Source: Pseudomonas sp. QTF5
GTDB lineage: Bacteria; Pseudomonadota; Gammaproteobacteria; Pseudomonadales; Pseudomonadaceae
Assembly: GCF_000512695.2 (NCBI RefSeq)
Contig: NZ_AZRW02000054.1
Coordinates: 1-34,417 of the forward strand
Length of the DNA stretch: 34,417 nucleotides
Direction of reading: 5' to 3'
Part shown: one piece after another, positions 15,469-23,897 of the stretch
How the letters are laid out: the number at the start of each line of letters is the position of its first letter
How positions within the stretch are numbered: the stretch's first letter is position 1
Notes under the pieces: model-generated
Told to the model about the DNA's origin: nothing
The model's database searches: none
Seen by the model: only the letters and a program-made list of their open reading frames with translations
Made by a program: the position numbers and the translations under genes

Positions 15469-16458
15469 ATGGTCCATAAAAACCTGCAAGACACAACCCT
15501 TCCCCAATGGCCAGAAGCCGCGCAAACGCTAATGGCGCTGATGCATGCCCAAGGTGAAGTGGCACGCCTGAGCGAACGCGAACAGCTGTTCAGCTCGCTG
15601 CTGGTCAGTGTCAACGCCGTGCTTTGGGCATTCAACTGGGAAACCCGTCAGGTGCTCTACGTCAGCCCTGCCTATGACCGGATTTTCGGCCGCCCCGCCG
15701 GCCTGTTGCTGTCCGACTTCAATCACTGGCGCGACAGCGTCTATCCCGACGATCTGGACCACGCCGAGCGCAGCCTCGCCCAAGTGCTGGTCAAAGGCGC
15801 CGTTGAAGACCGCGAGTACCGCATCATCGCTGCCGACGGCCAGGTACGCTGGCTCAGCGACAAGTGCTTCATCAACCGTCAGGCCGAACCGGGCCAACCG
15901 GTGATCATCGTCGGCATTGCCGAAGACATCACCGAAAAAAAGCTGATGGAAGCCGAGCTGCAACGCCTGGCCAGCACCGATGTGTTGACCCAAAGCAGCA
16001 ATCGCCGGCACTTCTTCGAGTGCGCTAATCGTGAATTCGAGCAGGCGCGGTTGAACGGTGCGTCGATGGCGTTCCTGCTGCTGGACATCGATGACTTCAA
16101 AGTGGTCAATGATACCTACGGCCATCCGGAAGGCGATAAGGTGCTGCAATGCATCGCCGAGAGCGGTCGCGTGGCCCTGCGGCGTGGTGATCTGTTCGGA
16201 CGGATCGGCGGTGAGGAATTCGCTGCGGTGCTCCCCGGCTGCGCACCGGACATGGCGATGCAAGTGGCTGAGCGCCTGCAACGGGAGATTCAGCGGTTGA
16301 GTTTCAGCCATGACGACCAGACGTTCGGCATCACCGTCAGCCAGGGTCTGAGCAGCCTGACTCCCGAGGATGAAAGCGTCGACAGCCTGTTCGCCCGTGC
16401 CGATGCAGCGATGTACCAGGCCAAGCGCCAGGGCAAGAACCGGATTATCTCTGGCTGA
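15469..16458 (+). CDS. PAS-GGDEF diguanylate cyclase
   Basis: A 329-aa cytosolic enzyme expected to make cyclic di-GMP from two GTP. A PAS domain with PAC spans about 35-160 (SVNAVLWAFNWETRQVLYVSPAYDRIFGR, then EYRIIAADGQVRWLSD). The GGDEF domain (about 170-328) has an active-site motif GGEEF, the metal-binding DIDDFKVVNDTYGH and the late AMYQAKRQGKNR. No transmembrane segment is seen. The start is placed at the first ATG, 15469; an in-frame TTG at 15424 is an alternative. No RxxD inhibitory site is obvious in the expected position, so feedback control may be absent. It corresponds by position to PA0290, from memory. Confidence 0.9.
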   Translation: MVHKNLQDTTLPQWPEAAQTLMALMHAQGEVARLSEREQLFSSLLVSVNAVLWAFNWETRQVLYVSPAYDRIFGRPAGLLLSDFNHWRDSVYPDDLDHAERSLAQVLVKGAVEDREYRIIAADGQVRWLSDKCFINRQAEPGQPVIIVGIAEDITEKKLMEAELQRLASTDVLTQSSNRRHFFECANREFEQARLNGASMAFLLLDIDDFKVVNDTYGHPEGDKVLQCIAESGRVALRRGDLFGRIGGEEFAAVLPGCAPDMAMQVAERLQREIQRLSFSHDDQTFGITVSQGLSSLTPEDESVDSLFARADAAMYQAKRQGKNRIISG

Positions 16459-16480
16459 TCGGCCCAACACAGACCACATG

Positions 16481-16567
16481 TGGGAGCGGGCTTGCTCGCG
16501 AAGAGGGTGTGTCAGTCAGCATAAATGTGGCTGACACATCGCTTTCGCGAGCAAGCCCGCTCCCACA
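16481..16567. repeat. REPIN
   Basis: TGTGGGAGCGGGCTTGCTCGCGAA and inverted TTTCGCGAGCAAGCCCGCTCCCACA enclose about 40 bp, between the convergent diguanylate cyclase and REC-HDOD genes. Confidence 0.9.
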
Positions 16568-16583
16568 GGTATTGTGTGAAGCT

Positions 16584-17797
16584 TCACTTCTTGCGCAAAC
16601 GCATCAGCTCCGGCAATCCGATCTTAAGCAATCGCGCTGTGCGGCTCTTGGACAACGCTTCGATCCCCTCATGCTCGGTCAGGCGCGCCAGTTGCGCGGC
16701 CATGTTCATCACCAGCGCTTCGCGGGAGTAAACCCCGCCACCGAGCTGGTAAACCGCCGCAATCAGCTCTCGCAACTCCAGGGGCAAGCGCCAGCGGGTC
16801 CGTAGCGCCGAACCGTAAGCCGCACCGAATTCGGCCAAGGCATCGCCGACTTCCTCCCATTCATCCAGCTCACCGCCGGCCTGCTTCCACTCCTGCAAGC
16901 AGCGCAACAAGGCCAGGTCGCCGAGGCGATGCAACATGCCTGCGCAATAACAGCGCTCCTGATCCAGATCCAGCAAGCGCGCCAGCGTCCGCGCATATTC
17001 GGCAGTGTGCAGGGACAACTCCCAATAACGCCCGGCGTAGTCCGCCAGTTGCGGATCGCTGAGCCGGGCACTGCGTTTGAGGGCGAGCCCCAGAATCAGG
17101 TTCATGCTTTGCCCGGTGCCCAAGCGATGCAGCGCCTGGGTCAGGGTTTGCACAGCGACGCCATGATGCTGGGCCGCGCTGTTGGCGGCGGCGATCAGGA
17201 CAGCGGTGATTTGCGGGTCGGTGCGGATCTCGTCTTCCAGCCTCGTCAGATCGAGGCCATCGGGATTGAGGTTACGTTTGATCGCCACCTGCACGTCGGT
17301 CATCAACGGCGCACCTTCCGCCAGTTCGCGCCGCCGCTCCAGGTACACCGACAAGGTCATGCCCGGCGCCAGTGAAGGCACCTCGCACGACACCTCTTCA
17401 CCGGCGTTCAGCAACAAATCCTGCAGGCGCTGGGTCAGGCTTTCCATGTTCAAGGGTTTGGTCAGGTACGCCGTGGGCGCCAGGGGTAAGGCTTCACGTA
17501 CGCTGGCGCTGTCGTTGCGGCTGCTCATCAGAATGAAGGGCAGCGGCGGATTACGTTTGCGCTGACGGACATTGCGCAAGACGTTCAGGCCATCGACGCC
17601 AGGCAACTCCCAGTCGACGATCACCAGATCGTAAGGGTTTTCCGCCAACAGGTGCAGTGTCTCTTGGCCATCGGCACACAGGTCCAGCCGGCATCGCAGC
17701 GCACATTCAACAACACTTGCTTGAGCAGATCGCGGGACCAGGGGTCGGCCTCGGCAATCAGCACACGCGGTACAGCGGGTAACACCACAGCAGTCAT
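16584..17797 (-). pseudogene. REC-HDOD protein gene interrupted by a one-base frameshift
   Basis: The gene encodes a receiver domain followed by an HDOD domain, a signalling protein type whose exact output is unknown. The N-terminus (VPRVLIAEADPWSRDLLKQVLLNVRCDA) is read in one frame from ATG 17797, which has GGAG six bases ahead. The continuation (RLDLCADGQETLHLLAENPYDLVIVDWELPG...) is in another frame, open to 16584. The switch is at about 17690, where minus-strand GATGCCGGCTGG would restore one frame if it read GATGCCCGGCTGG. The rest of the receiver (phospho-Asp in VIVDWELPG, Lys in YLTKPLN) and the HDOD part (from about residue 170) are intact. Either a recent mutation or a sequencing error in a short GC run explains it. 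It would be about 400 aa if repaired. Confidence 0.85.
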
Positions 17798-17884
17798 CAC
17801 ACACTCCATCGGCAATGCTTGCACCTTAGTCAATGACGGCTATTCGATACAGTTCAATTGCCCCTGATGTTTTCAAGCGGCATC

Positions 17885-17910
17885 AAAAAACCCGCCGAAG
17901 CGGGTTTTTT
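17885..17910. terminator. Bidirectional intrinsic terminator downstream of gabT
   Basis: AAAAAACCCGC, a 4-nt CGAA (TTCG on the minus strand) loop and GCGGGTTTTTT. With A and T tracts on both sides it can stop transcription from either direction, and it lies directly after the gabT stop. Confidence 0.9.
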
Positions 17911-17931
17911 GTGGATCAGTTCACAAATCGA

Positions 17932-19209
17932 TCAGAGCTCGGCGAAGCACTCTTCGATGATCGCCAGACCTTTGTCCAGTTGCTCATCCGGCGAGGTCAG
18001 CGGTACCAGCACACGCAGAACGTTGCCGTAGGTGCCGCACGACAGCAGGATCAGGCCCTTGTCGCGCGCCTTGGCCACAACCGATGCCACAGCAGCAGCG
18101 TTCGGCTTGTGGCTGTCGCCGTCGACGAACAGCTCGACCGCAATCATCGCGCCCAGGGCACGCACTTCGCCGATGACCGGGTACTTGGCCTGGATGGCTT
18201 TCAGGCCCGTCACCAGACGCTCGCCGACCGCTTTACAGCGATCCAGCAGGTGCTCTTCTTCGAACACTTCCATCACGGCCAGGGCCGCGGCGCAAGCGAT
18301 CGGGCTACCGGCGTAAGTGCCGCCCAGGCCGCCCGGAGCGATGGCGTCCATGTATTCGGCCTTGCCGCACACACCAGCCAACGGGAAGCCGCCAGCGATG
18401 GATTTGGCGAAGGTGGTCAGGTCGGCAGCAACGCCCATCTGTTCCATCGCGAAGAAAGTGCCGGTACGGCCAGCGCCAGTCTGCACTTCGTCAGCGATCA
18501 ACAGAATGCCGTGCTGGTCGCACAGGGCGCGCAAACGCTTCATGAACTCTTTAGGCGCGACGTAGAAACCACCTTCGCCCTGAACCGGCTCGATGATGAT
18601 GGCGGCGATGTCACGCGGCTCGGCGTCGTTCTTGAAGATGCGCTCGATGCTGGCGATCGAATCGTCGATGCTCACTCCGTGCAGTTCGTTCGGGTACAGC
18701 GCGCGGAAGATGCCGCCTGGCATCAGGCCCATGCCGGCCGAGTAAGGCACGACTTTACCGGTCAGGCCCAGGGTCATCATGGTGCGACCGTGGTAAGCGC
18801 CGGTGAACGCGATCACGCCGGCACGGCCAGTGGCGGCGCGGGCGATCTTGATCGAGTTTTCCACGGCTTCGGAGCCGGTGGTCACCAGCAGGGTTTTCTT
18901 GGCGAAATCACCTGGCACCTTGGCGTTGATTTTTTCGCACACTTCCACGTACGGCTCGTAAGCCAGGACCTGGAAGCAGGTGTGGGTCAGCTTGTTCAGC
19001 TGTTCGGTCACGGCGGCGATGATTTTCGGGTGCACGTGACCGGTGTTCAACACGGCGATGCCGCCGGCGAAATCGATGAACTCGCGACCTTCAACGTCGG
19101 TCACGGTGGCGTTCTTCGCGGACTCGGCGAAGATCGGGTGAATCTGGCCAACACCGCGCGGCACAGCGGCTTCGCGGCGTTTCATCAGGGATGCGTTAGT
19201 CTTGCTCAT
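17932..19209 (-). CDS. gabT: 4-aminobutyrate aminotransferase GabT
   Basis: A PLP-dependent class III aminotransferase of 425 aa that converts GABA and 2-oxoglutarate to succinate semialdehyde and glutamate. Visible motifs are FAGGIAVLNTGHVHPKI at the N-terminus, AYHGRTMMTLGLTGK, LLIADEVQTGAGRTG with the cofactor-binding Asp, and the Schiff-base lysine in TFAKSIAGGFPLAG. The start at 19209 follows GAGGAC; an in-frame ATG five codons earlier is less likely. It lies 175 bp downstream of gabD on the same strand and works on the preceding pathway step. Confidence 0.95.
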   Translation of the reverse strand: MSKTNASLMKRREAAVPRGVGQIHPIFAESAKNATVTDVEGREFIDFAGGIAVLNTGHVHPKIIAAVTEQLNKLTHTCFQVLAYEPYVEVCEKINAKVPGDFAKKTLLVTTGSEAVENSIKIARAATGRAGVIAFTGAYHGRTMMTLGLTGKVVPYSAGMGLMPGGIFRALYPNELHGVSIDDSIASIERIFKNDAEPRDIAAIIIEPVQGEGGFYVAPKEFMKRLRALCDQHGILLIADEVQTGAGRTGTFFAMEQMGVAADLTTFAKSIAGGFPLAGVCGKAEYMDAIAPGGLGGTYAGSPIACAAALAVMEVFEEEHLLDRCKAVGERLVTGLKAIQAKYPVIGEVRALGAMIAVELFVDGDSHKPNAAAVASVVAKARDKGLILLSCGTYGNVLRVLVPLTSPDEQLDKGLAIIEECFAEL

Positions 19210-19384
19210 AGTGTCCTCATTCACCGCTCATCGGGCGGCGTGGTTCAAGGAAAATGCGGCGGGGAGGCAACTACGGCAGCATGCGATGATCGACTGCCAC
19301 AGCGTTCCCGGCCACAGAGAAAATTCCGTTTGAAGCGGCGCAAAGGGACAGCGCTCTCGTGCCCTTTGCGCTTGAAGCAATGCC

Positions 19385-20827
19385 TCAGATGCCCAGGCAG
19401 AGGTATTTGATTTCCAGGTAGTCTTCGATGCCGTACTTGGAGCCTTCACGGCCCAGACCCGATGCCTTGATGCCGCCGAACGGCGCGACTTCGTTGGAGA
19501 TCAACCCGGTGTTTACGCCGACCATGCCGTATTCCAGGGCTTCAGCCACACGGAACACACGGCCCAGGTCGCGAGCATAGAAGTACGAAGCCAGACCGAA
19601 CTCGGTGTCGTTGGACATCGCGATCACGTCGGCTTCGTCTTTGAAGCGGAACAGTGGCGCCAATGGACCGAAGGTTTCTTCCTTGGCCACGGCAGCGTTG
19701 TTCGGCACGTTGGTCAGGATGGTCGGCTCGAAGAAGTTGCCTTGCATGCTCTTGCCACCCGCCAGCACGGTGGCGCCTTTGCCGACGGCGTCAGCAATAT
19801 GCTCTTGAACCTTGGCCACGGCTTTTTCATCGATCAGCGGACCAGTGGTGGTGCCGTCTTCCAGACCGTTACCGATCTTGAGTTTGGCCACGGCCACTTT
19901 CAGCTTCTCGGCGAACGCGTCGTACACCGAATCCTGAATGTACAGACGGTTGGCGCAGACGCAGGTCTGGCCGTTGTTGCGATACTTGGAAATGATCGCG
20001 CCTTCGACGGCCTTATCCAGGTCTGCGTCGTCGAACACGATGAACGGCGCGTTACCGCCCAGTTCCAGCGAGACTTTCTTGATGTCCTTGGCGCACTCGG
20101 TCATCAACTGACGACCGATTTCGGTCGAGCCGGTGAACGACAATTTACGCACGATCGGGTTGCCGGTCAGCTCGCTGCCGATGTCGCCGGCGCTGCCGGT
20201 CACCACACTGAACACACCGTTCGGAATACCGGCACGCTGGGCCAGTTCAGCCAGAGCGAAAGCCGAGAAAGGTGTTTGCGAAGCAGGCTTGAGCACCATG
20301 GTGCAACCGGCAGCCAGCGCCGGGCCGGCTTTACGGGTGATCATCGCGGCCGGGAAGTTCCACGGAGTAATCGCAGCGGTCACGCCAATCGGCTGCTTGA
20401 TCACGATCAGGCGCTTGTCTGGCTGGTGGCCCGGAATCACGTCACCGTAGACGCGCTTGGCTTCTTCGGCGAACCATTCGATAAAGGAAGCGGCGTAAAC
20501 GATTTCGCCCTTGGCTTCAGCCAATGGCTTGCCCTGCTCCAGAGTCATCAAGCGAGCCAGGTCGTCCTGATTCTCGATGATCAGCTCGAACCAGCGACGC
20601 AGCTTGTTCGCACGATCCTTGGCGGTCAGTGCACGCCAGGCTGGCAGCGCTTTGTCCGCGGCTTCGATCGCGCGGCGGGTTTCGGCAGCACCCATTTTCG
20701 GCACAGTGCCCAGAATTTCACCCGTTGCCGGATTATTGACCTTGATCGTCTGACCGTTGTCCGCATCGACCCAAGCGCCATCGATAAAGGCTTGCTGGCG
20801 GAACAACTGGGTGTCTTTAAGCTGCAT
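19385..20827 (-). CDS. gabD: NADP-dependent succinate-semialdehyde dehydrogenase GabD
   Basis: An aldehyde dehydrogenase of 480 aa that oxidises succinate semialdehyde to succinate, completing GABA breakdown into the TCA cycle. Seen are the cofactor-site PWNFPAAMITRK, the FTGSTEIGR loop, the general-base Glu in LELGGNAP and the catalytic Cys in NGQTCVCANR. The C-terminal GASKYGIEDYLEIKYL-type end is present (GREGSKYGIEDYLEIKY). The start at 20827 (MQLKDTQLFRQQ) has AAGGA upstream and matches the family length; an in-frame ATG seven codons upstream is weaker. Confidence 0.95.
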   Translation of the reverse strand: MQLKDTQLFRQQAFIDGAWVDADNGQTIKVNNPATGEILGTVPKMGAAETRRAIEAADKALPAWRALTAKDRANKLRRWFELIIENQDDLARLMTLEQGKPLAEAKGEIVYAASFIEWFAEEAKRVYGDVIPGHQPDKRLIVIKQPIGVTAAITPWNFPAAMITRKAGPALAAGCTMVLKPASQTPFSAFALAELAQRAGIPNGVFSVVTGSAGDIGSELTGNPIVRKLSFTGSTEIGRQLMTECAKDIKKVSLELGGNAPFIVFDDADLDKAVEGAIISKYRNNGQTCVCANRLYIQDSVYDAFAEKLKVAVAKLKIGNGLEDGTTTGPLIDEKAVAKVQEHIADAVGKGATVLAGGKSMQGNFFEPTILTNVPNNAAVAKEETFGPLAPLFRFKDEADVIAMSNDTEFGLASYFYARDLGRVFRVAEALEYGMVGVNTGLISNEVAPFGGIKASGLGREGSKYGIEDYLEIKYLCLGI

Positions 20828-21176
20828 GTCGGCTTTCCTTAACAGCACCGCGGCACGCGCGGAGCGAATTATGATTGTTGAAAGGCGCCTTATAGGCTGC
20901 CGTCAGGGAAATCATTCACCGGGCTGAAGCACATAAATAGCGCACTGATCGAACTCGTGCGGTTCAGCACCCAGACAAGAGCGTTTGAAATCTCAAACGA
21001 ATCCTAGGATCAAAGGGGGTAAAGGACAATAGGCTGTTCGAAAAAAAGAACGAAAACGCCGCATTTGCCTATTTTTTCGGATCAGCGTAGCAAACGCAGG
21101 TTACGCTTTTGAAAAACGCAGACAATTCAGCAGCATGGACGCCTGCAGCGCATATGAGTATCATGGCACCCGCATT
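20828..21176. other. Intergenic region between gabD and tRNA-Arg
   Basis: About 350 bp that holds the gabDT promoter and the tRNA promoter. An inverted repeat CGTTTGA-AATC-TCAAACG (20982-20999) has perfect 7-bp arms and could be an operator. No coding sequence with a ribosome site was found. The last 30 bp before the tRNA (ATGAGTATCATGGCACCCGCA) likely include its -10 region. Confidence 0.5.
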
Positions 21177-21253
21177 GCACCAGTAGCTCAGCTGGATAGA
21201 GTACTGCCCTCCGAAGGCAGGGGTCGTGGGTTCGAATCCCGCCTGGTGCACCA
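21177..21253 (+). tRNA. tRNA-Arg (anticodon CCG)
   Basis: A complete 77-nt cloverleaf, reading codon CGG. The acceptor stem is GCACCAG/CTGGTGC with an encoded A-CCA tail. The anticodon arm is CTGCC-CTCCGAA-GGCAG with CCG at positions 34-36. The T arm is CGTGGGTTCGAATCCCG. It lies directly upstream of a P4-type integrase gene, so its 3' half is the probable attachment site of the element to the right. Confidence 0.96.
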
Positions 21254-21297
21254 TATAGCAGTCTAGGCCTGTCTCAGACAGTCTACGAAACACCCCA

Positions 21298-21326
21298 AGA
21301 AGCCCGCCCCGTGCGGGCTTTCTTGT
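21298..21326 (+). terminator. Terminator after tRNA-Arg
   Basis: AAGCCCGC, CCCGT loop and GCGGGCTT, followed by TCTTG. It lies 45 bp past the tRNA and would stop tRNA transcription before the integrase. Confidence 0.75.
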
Positions 21327-21366
21327 TTCTGGCTATCCATCCCTGTCTACCCCTATAACTTCACGC

Positions 21367-21418
21367 CGTGTATGCCCACGTGTATGCTTTGAGATTCATT
21401 GAACTGGAGGCATACACG
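21367..21418. repeat. CGTGTATGC repeats upstream of the integrase
   Basis: CGTGTATGC occurs at 21367-21375 and 21379-21387 as direct repeats 12 bp apart. Its inverted copy GCATACACG lies at 21410-21418, overlapping the space between the GGAGG ribosome site and the GTG start. The sites could be arm-type integrase or excisionase sites, or an operator controlling int translation and transcription. Confidence 0.6.
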
Positions 21419-21420
21419 CA

Positions 21421-22656
21421 GTGAAGCGTACTGAAATCAAACGCCGCCCACTGGCTGACACTACTCTTGCAGGCTTGGAGCCAGAGAGCGCGACGTACCG
21501 GGAGCAAGACGGCAATGGCTTGTATTTTCGGGTCAAAGCCAATGGGCAGAAGTCCTGGGAACTGCGCTACAAGAAACCAGACGGCAAATGGTCCTGGCTG
21601 GGCCTAGGGGGTTACCCCGAAATCAGTGGCTCGCTAGCCAGGCAGAAGGCGGCACAACTGCGGGATGACGCATCGACTGGCAAAAATCCTTTAGTCAGCA
21701 AGCAGGCACGCAAGATTGCTGACCGAGTGGCTGCTAACAACACCTTCGAAGCATTAGGGCGCGAATGGTTTGAGGCTAGACGCTTAAGCTGGGAAGCCGG
21801 CACGTCCCGTCGAGTCCTTGGTGCCCTGGAGCTTCACGTGTTCCCCGTTTTCGGCAAGCGGATCTACACAGAAATACTTCCCCTTGAATGGATGGAGTTT
21901 CTGCGCGGCATGGAGCAGAAAGGGATCATTGAGCAAATGGGCAGAGTTCGGGCCTTCTGCAAAGAGATCTACGACTTGGCACGCGTGACAGGCCGAGCAA
22001 TCCATAACCCCCTTGAAGGCCTCAATAAATTCCTACAGACGCGCAGCGCTGAAAATTATGCGCACGTATCAATAGAAGAACTGCCTGCATTACTTCGGGC
22101 TATCAACTCTTACCCTCACGCAAAGGACGTCCGACTTGGGCTCCGTTTGCTAGCTCTGTTAGCGGCACGCCCGAGCGAGATTCGAGAAGCACGTTGGTCA
22201 GAAATCGACCTCAACAAAAAGCTCTGGACGATTCCAGCCGAGAGAATGAAGCGTCGGCGCGAGCATGTAGTGCCTCTATCTCGGCAGGCCATTGAAGCAA
22301 TAAAGGAGCTTGGCATGCTGACAGGGGCATATCCGCTTCTCTTCCCTGGCAGAAAAAATCGAACCATCCCCCGTAGCAATACCGTCTTTCTGATGGCGCT
22401 GCGCAGGCTGGGATACGCGGGCCGGCAAACTGGTCATGGTTTCCGCCATATCGCGAGCACAATCCTTAATGAACAAGGCTTTGATGAGAACCACATTGAG
22501 GCCCAGCTTTCTCATGTAAAAGAGGGAATTGCAGGGGTGTACAACAAGGCGGTATACCTGCCCCAGCGCAAAGTCATGATGCAATGGTATGCAGATCATC
22601 TTGATGAGCTCGCAACTGGCAATGTCGTACAGGGCCAATTTGGAAAGGTAGTATGA
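21421..22656 (+). CDS. int: P4-type tyrosine integrase (DUF4102 N-terminus)
   Basis: A site-specific recombinase of 411 aa with an N-terminal DUF4102 arm-binding domain (about 15-95), a core-binding domain (about 110-200) and a catalytic domain (about 215-390). Catalytic residues are Arg250 in AARPSEIREARWSEID, Lys near 277, His339 and Arg342 in HGFRH, His365 in LSHV and Tyr374 in GVYNKAVYL. The start is GTG with GGAGG ten bases upstream. It lies 167 bp from tRNA-Arg, as expected for integrases that use the tRNA 3' end. All active-site residues are present, so the element may still move. Confidence 0.94.
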   Translation: MKRTEIKRRPLADTTLAGLEPESATYREQDGNGLYFRVKANGQKSWELRYKKPDGKWSWLGLGGYPEISGSLARQKAAQLRDDASTGKNPLVSKQARKIADRVAANNTFEALGREWFEARRLSWEAGTSRRVLGALELHVFPVFGKRIYTEILPLEWMEFLRGMEQKGIIEQMGRVRAFCKEIYDLARVTGRAIHNPLEGLNKFLQTRSAENYAHVSIEELPALLRAINSYPHAKDVRLGLRLLALLAARPSEIREARWSEIDLNKKLWTIPAERMKRRREHVVPLSRQAIEAIKELGMLTGAYPLLFPGRKNRTIPRSNTVFLMALRRLGYAGRQTGHGFRHIASTILNEQGFDENHIEAQLSHVKEGIAGVYNKAVYLPQRKVMMQWYADHLDELATGNVVQGQFGKVV

Positions 22657-22910
22657 GATTGCTTTCCCACCCCCTCTTAAAAAACGGTGTTACGCGTGTT
22701 ACAGGTGTAACGCATGCCTGTAACTTGTTGAATACAAAGGGTTTATCTCAAGTTACACGAGAAAATACTCAACGCTACACGACGTGTTACGTCGTCCAGT
22801 CGTGTAACAGCATTTACCCAGCCACCTCACTGTTGGTCGAAGAGGCCCGTGTCGTGAAACGCTGCATCCATGACGCCAAGCGGGGCCAGGGGGCGCTGTA
22901 TGGACGATGA
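22653..22910 (+). CDS. Possible small coupled protein after int
   Basis: An 85-codon frame starting at an ATG that overlaps the int stop by four bases (ATGA), with GGAAAGG five bases ahead. It runs through the heptamer cluster and ends inside the start of the next gene. The protein (MRLLSHPLLKNGVTRVTGVTHACN...) matches no family I know, and part of it simply reflects the DNA repeats. It is therefore doubtful: the signal could be the repeats alone. Confidence 0.3.
   Translation: MRLLSHPLLKNGVTRVTGVTHACNLLNTKGLSQVTRENTQRYTTCYVVQSCNSIYPATSLLVEEARVVKRCIHDAKRGQGALYGR
22687..22812. repeat. Cluster of GTGTTAC/GTGTAAC heptamers
   Basis: GTGTTAC occurs at 22687, 22696 and 22784; GTGTAAC at 22705 and 22802; GTTACAC at 22752; and TGTAAC at 22719. 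The 22784 copy sits within the palindrome ACGACGT-GTT-ACGTCGT (22779-22795). GTAACTTG and CAAGTTAC arms (22720-22756) also face each other. The density suggests iterons of a replication origin or a multi-copy operator for the following gene. Confidence 0.65.
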
Positions 22911-23820
22911 AAATATGCCAATTGGCCGCTTGGAGATTGCCGGCTTCGATGTCAGCAATTTGCTGTGGGAACAAGACGACATCGAACTGGCTGTGCGCGA
23001 GTTAGCGTTGCATTCGCCGTTTCGTGAGCATTTCAAAGAGGCGCTGGAGCTGGCCAATTACGCCACCTCATTCTGGCTTGAGGATGGCCGTTATCCTGAT
23101 CGAGCAGGATCGGTGGTAGCTACGATGTTTCGACTTCGCGACGAGATAGACGAACATGCCAGCTACGCCGATGCAGCCTCATTGCCGAGTGTCATACGAC
23201 GCCTCCTTAGCATTTATCGCGACATTGCGGACTCGCAACTCGTGGCGACTTATGCGCTGGTGCAGAGCATTCAAGCTGTTCAAGTTCTCGCCAACTGGCT
23301 CTTTGAAACGGAACTCTACGTCTTCGACTTGGATGCAGACCTGATAGCCCAAATGCAAGCAACAGATCCCAAGAAATATTGCGCATTGGCCGAAAAGGAG
23401 CGACTAAAGGATCCAGGCGGCGAAATTAACGCTCGCGAGTCCTTCCGCGCATTCATGGGCGACGCCGACAAGGCGATCATGCTGGCGAGCCTCTACAGAC
23501 AAGTTGAGGACATCGACGTATCAAAGGGTAATTTCAATGTGGCCAACTTTCTAAGCGAGGCGTTGAGTAAAGCGTTTTCCGCCAAGGCCTCGCAAAAAGG
23601 CGCGGCTGCGGGTAAAGCCAACAAGAATCCGGAGTCGGTAAAGCAGCAGGATGCCGCGAATCTTTTCGAGCGCATTCGCAGTGCAGCGGACCGTCATATT
23701 TTGGCAAATCCGACTATTTCAGAGCGCGAACTGAAAAAAGCTTTGGTAGAAAAAGAGGGCATAGCCTCTGCGCCTACCGTCAAAAAATACCTGATCATGG
23801 GTGGATACTTGCCTCGATAA
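22900..23820 (+). CDS. Uncharacterised satellite protein with C-terminal HTH-like segment
   Basis: A 306-aa protein of no family I can name. The start is placed at 22900, where GGGGG precedes ATG; an ATG at 22870 lacks a clear ribosome site. The first 200 residues are mostly helical and acidic, with aromatic clusters (LELANYATSFWLEDGRYPDR). Around 230-255 is a Lys/Ala-rich linker. The last 45 residues (TISERELKKALVEKEG-x3-PTVKKYLIMGGYLPR) look like a small winged-helix or recognition-helix module that could bind DNA. It lies right behind the heptamer cluster, so it may be a replication or control protein acting there; this is inference. A terminator follows. Confidence 0.75.
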   Translation: MDDENMPIGRLEIAGFDVSNLLWEQDDIELAVRELALHSPFREHFKEALELANYATSFWLEDGRYPDRAGSVVATMFRLRDEIDEHASYADAASLPSVIRRLLSIYRDIADSQLVATYALVQSIQAVQVLANWLFETELYVFDLDADLIAQMQATDPKKYCALAEKERLKDPGGEINARESFRAFMGDADKAIMLASLYRQVEDIDVSKGNFNVANFLSEALSKAFSAKASQKGAAAGKANKNPESVKQQDAANLFERIRSAADRHILANPTISERELKKALVEKEGIASAPTVKKYLIMGGYLPR

Positions 23821-23828
23821 TTCAAACG

Positions 23829-23852
23829 AAAGCAAACCGTGTTTGCTTTTTT
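23829..23852 (+). terminator. Intrinsic terminator after the unknown gene
   Basis: AAAGCAAAC, CGT loop and GTTTGCTTT, followed by three more T. It ends the transcript of the gene at 22900 just before the alpA promoter. Confidence 0.85.
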
Positions 23853-23897
23853 CCCCCTCTTTAGTCTGTGCCTGTCTCTCACCATATAGGCACGGCT

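Noticed and set aside
17833..19410. A 525-codon open frame on the plus strand across gabT
   Set aside because: It is antisense to the clear GabT coding sequence, has low-complexity His/Gln/Gly-rich composition and lacks a ribosome site. It is a by-product of high GC content.
19742..20842. A 366-codon plus-strand open frame across gabD
   Set aside because: Antisense shadow of GabD.
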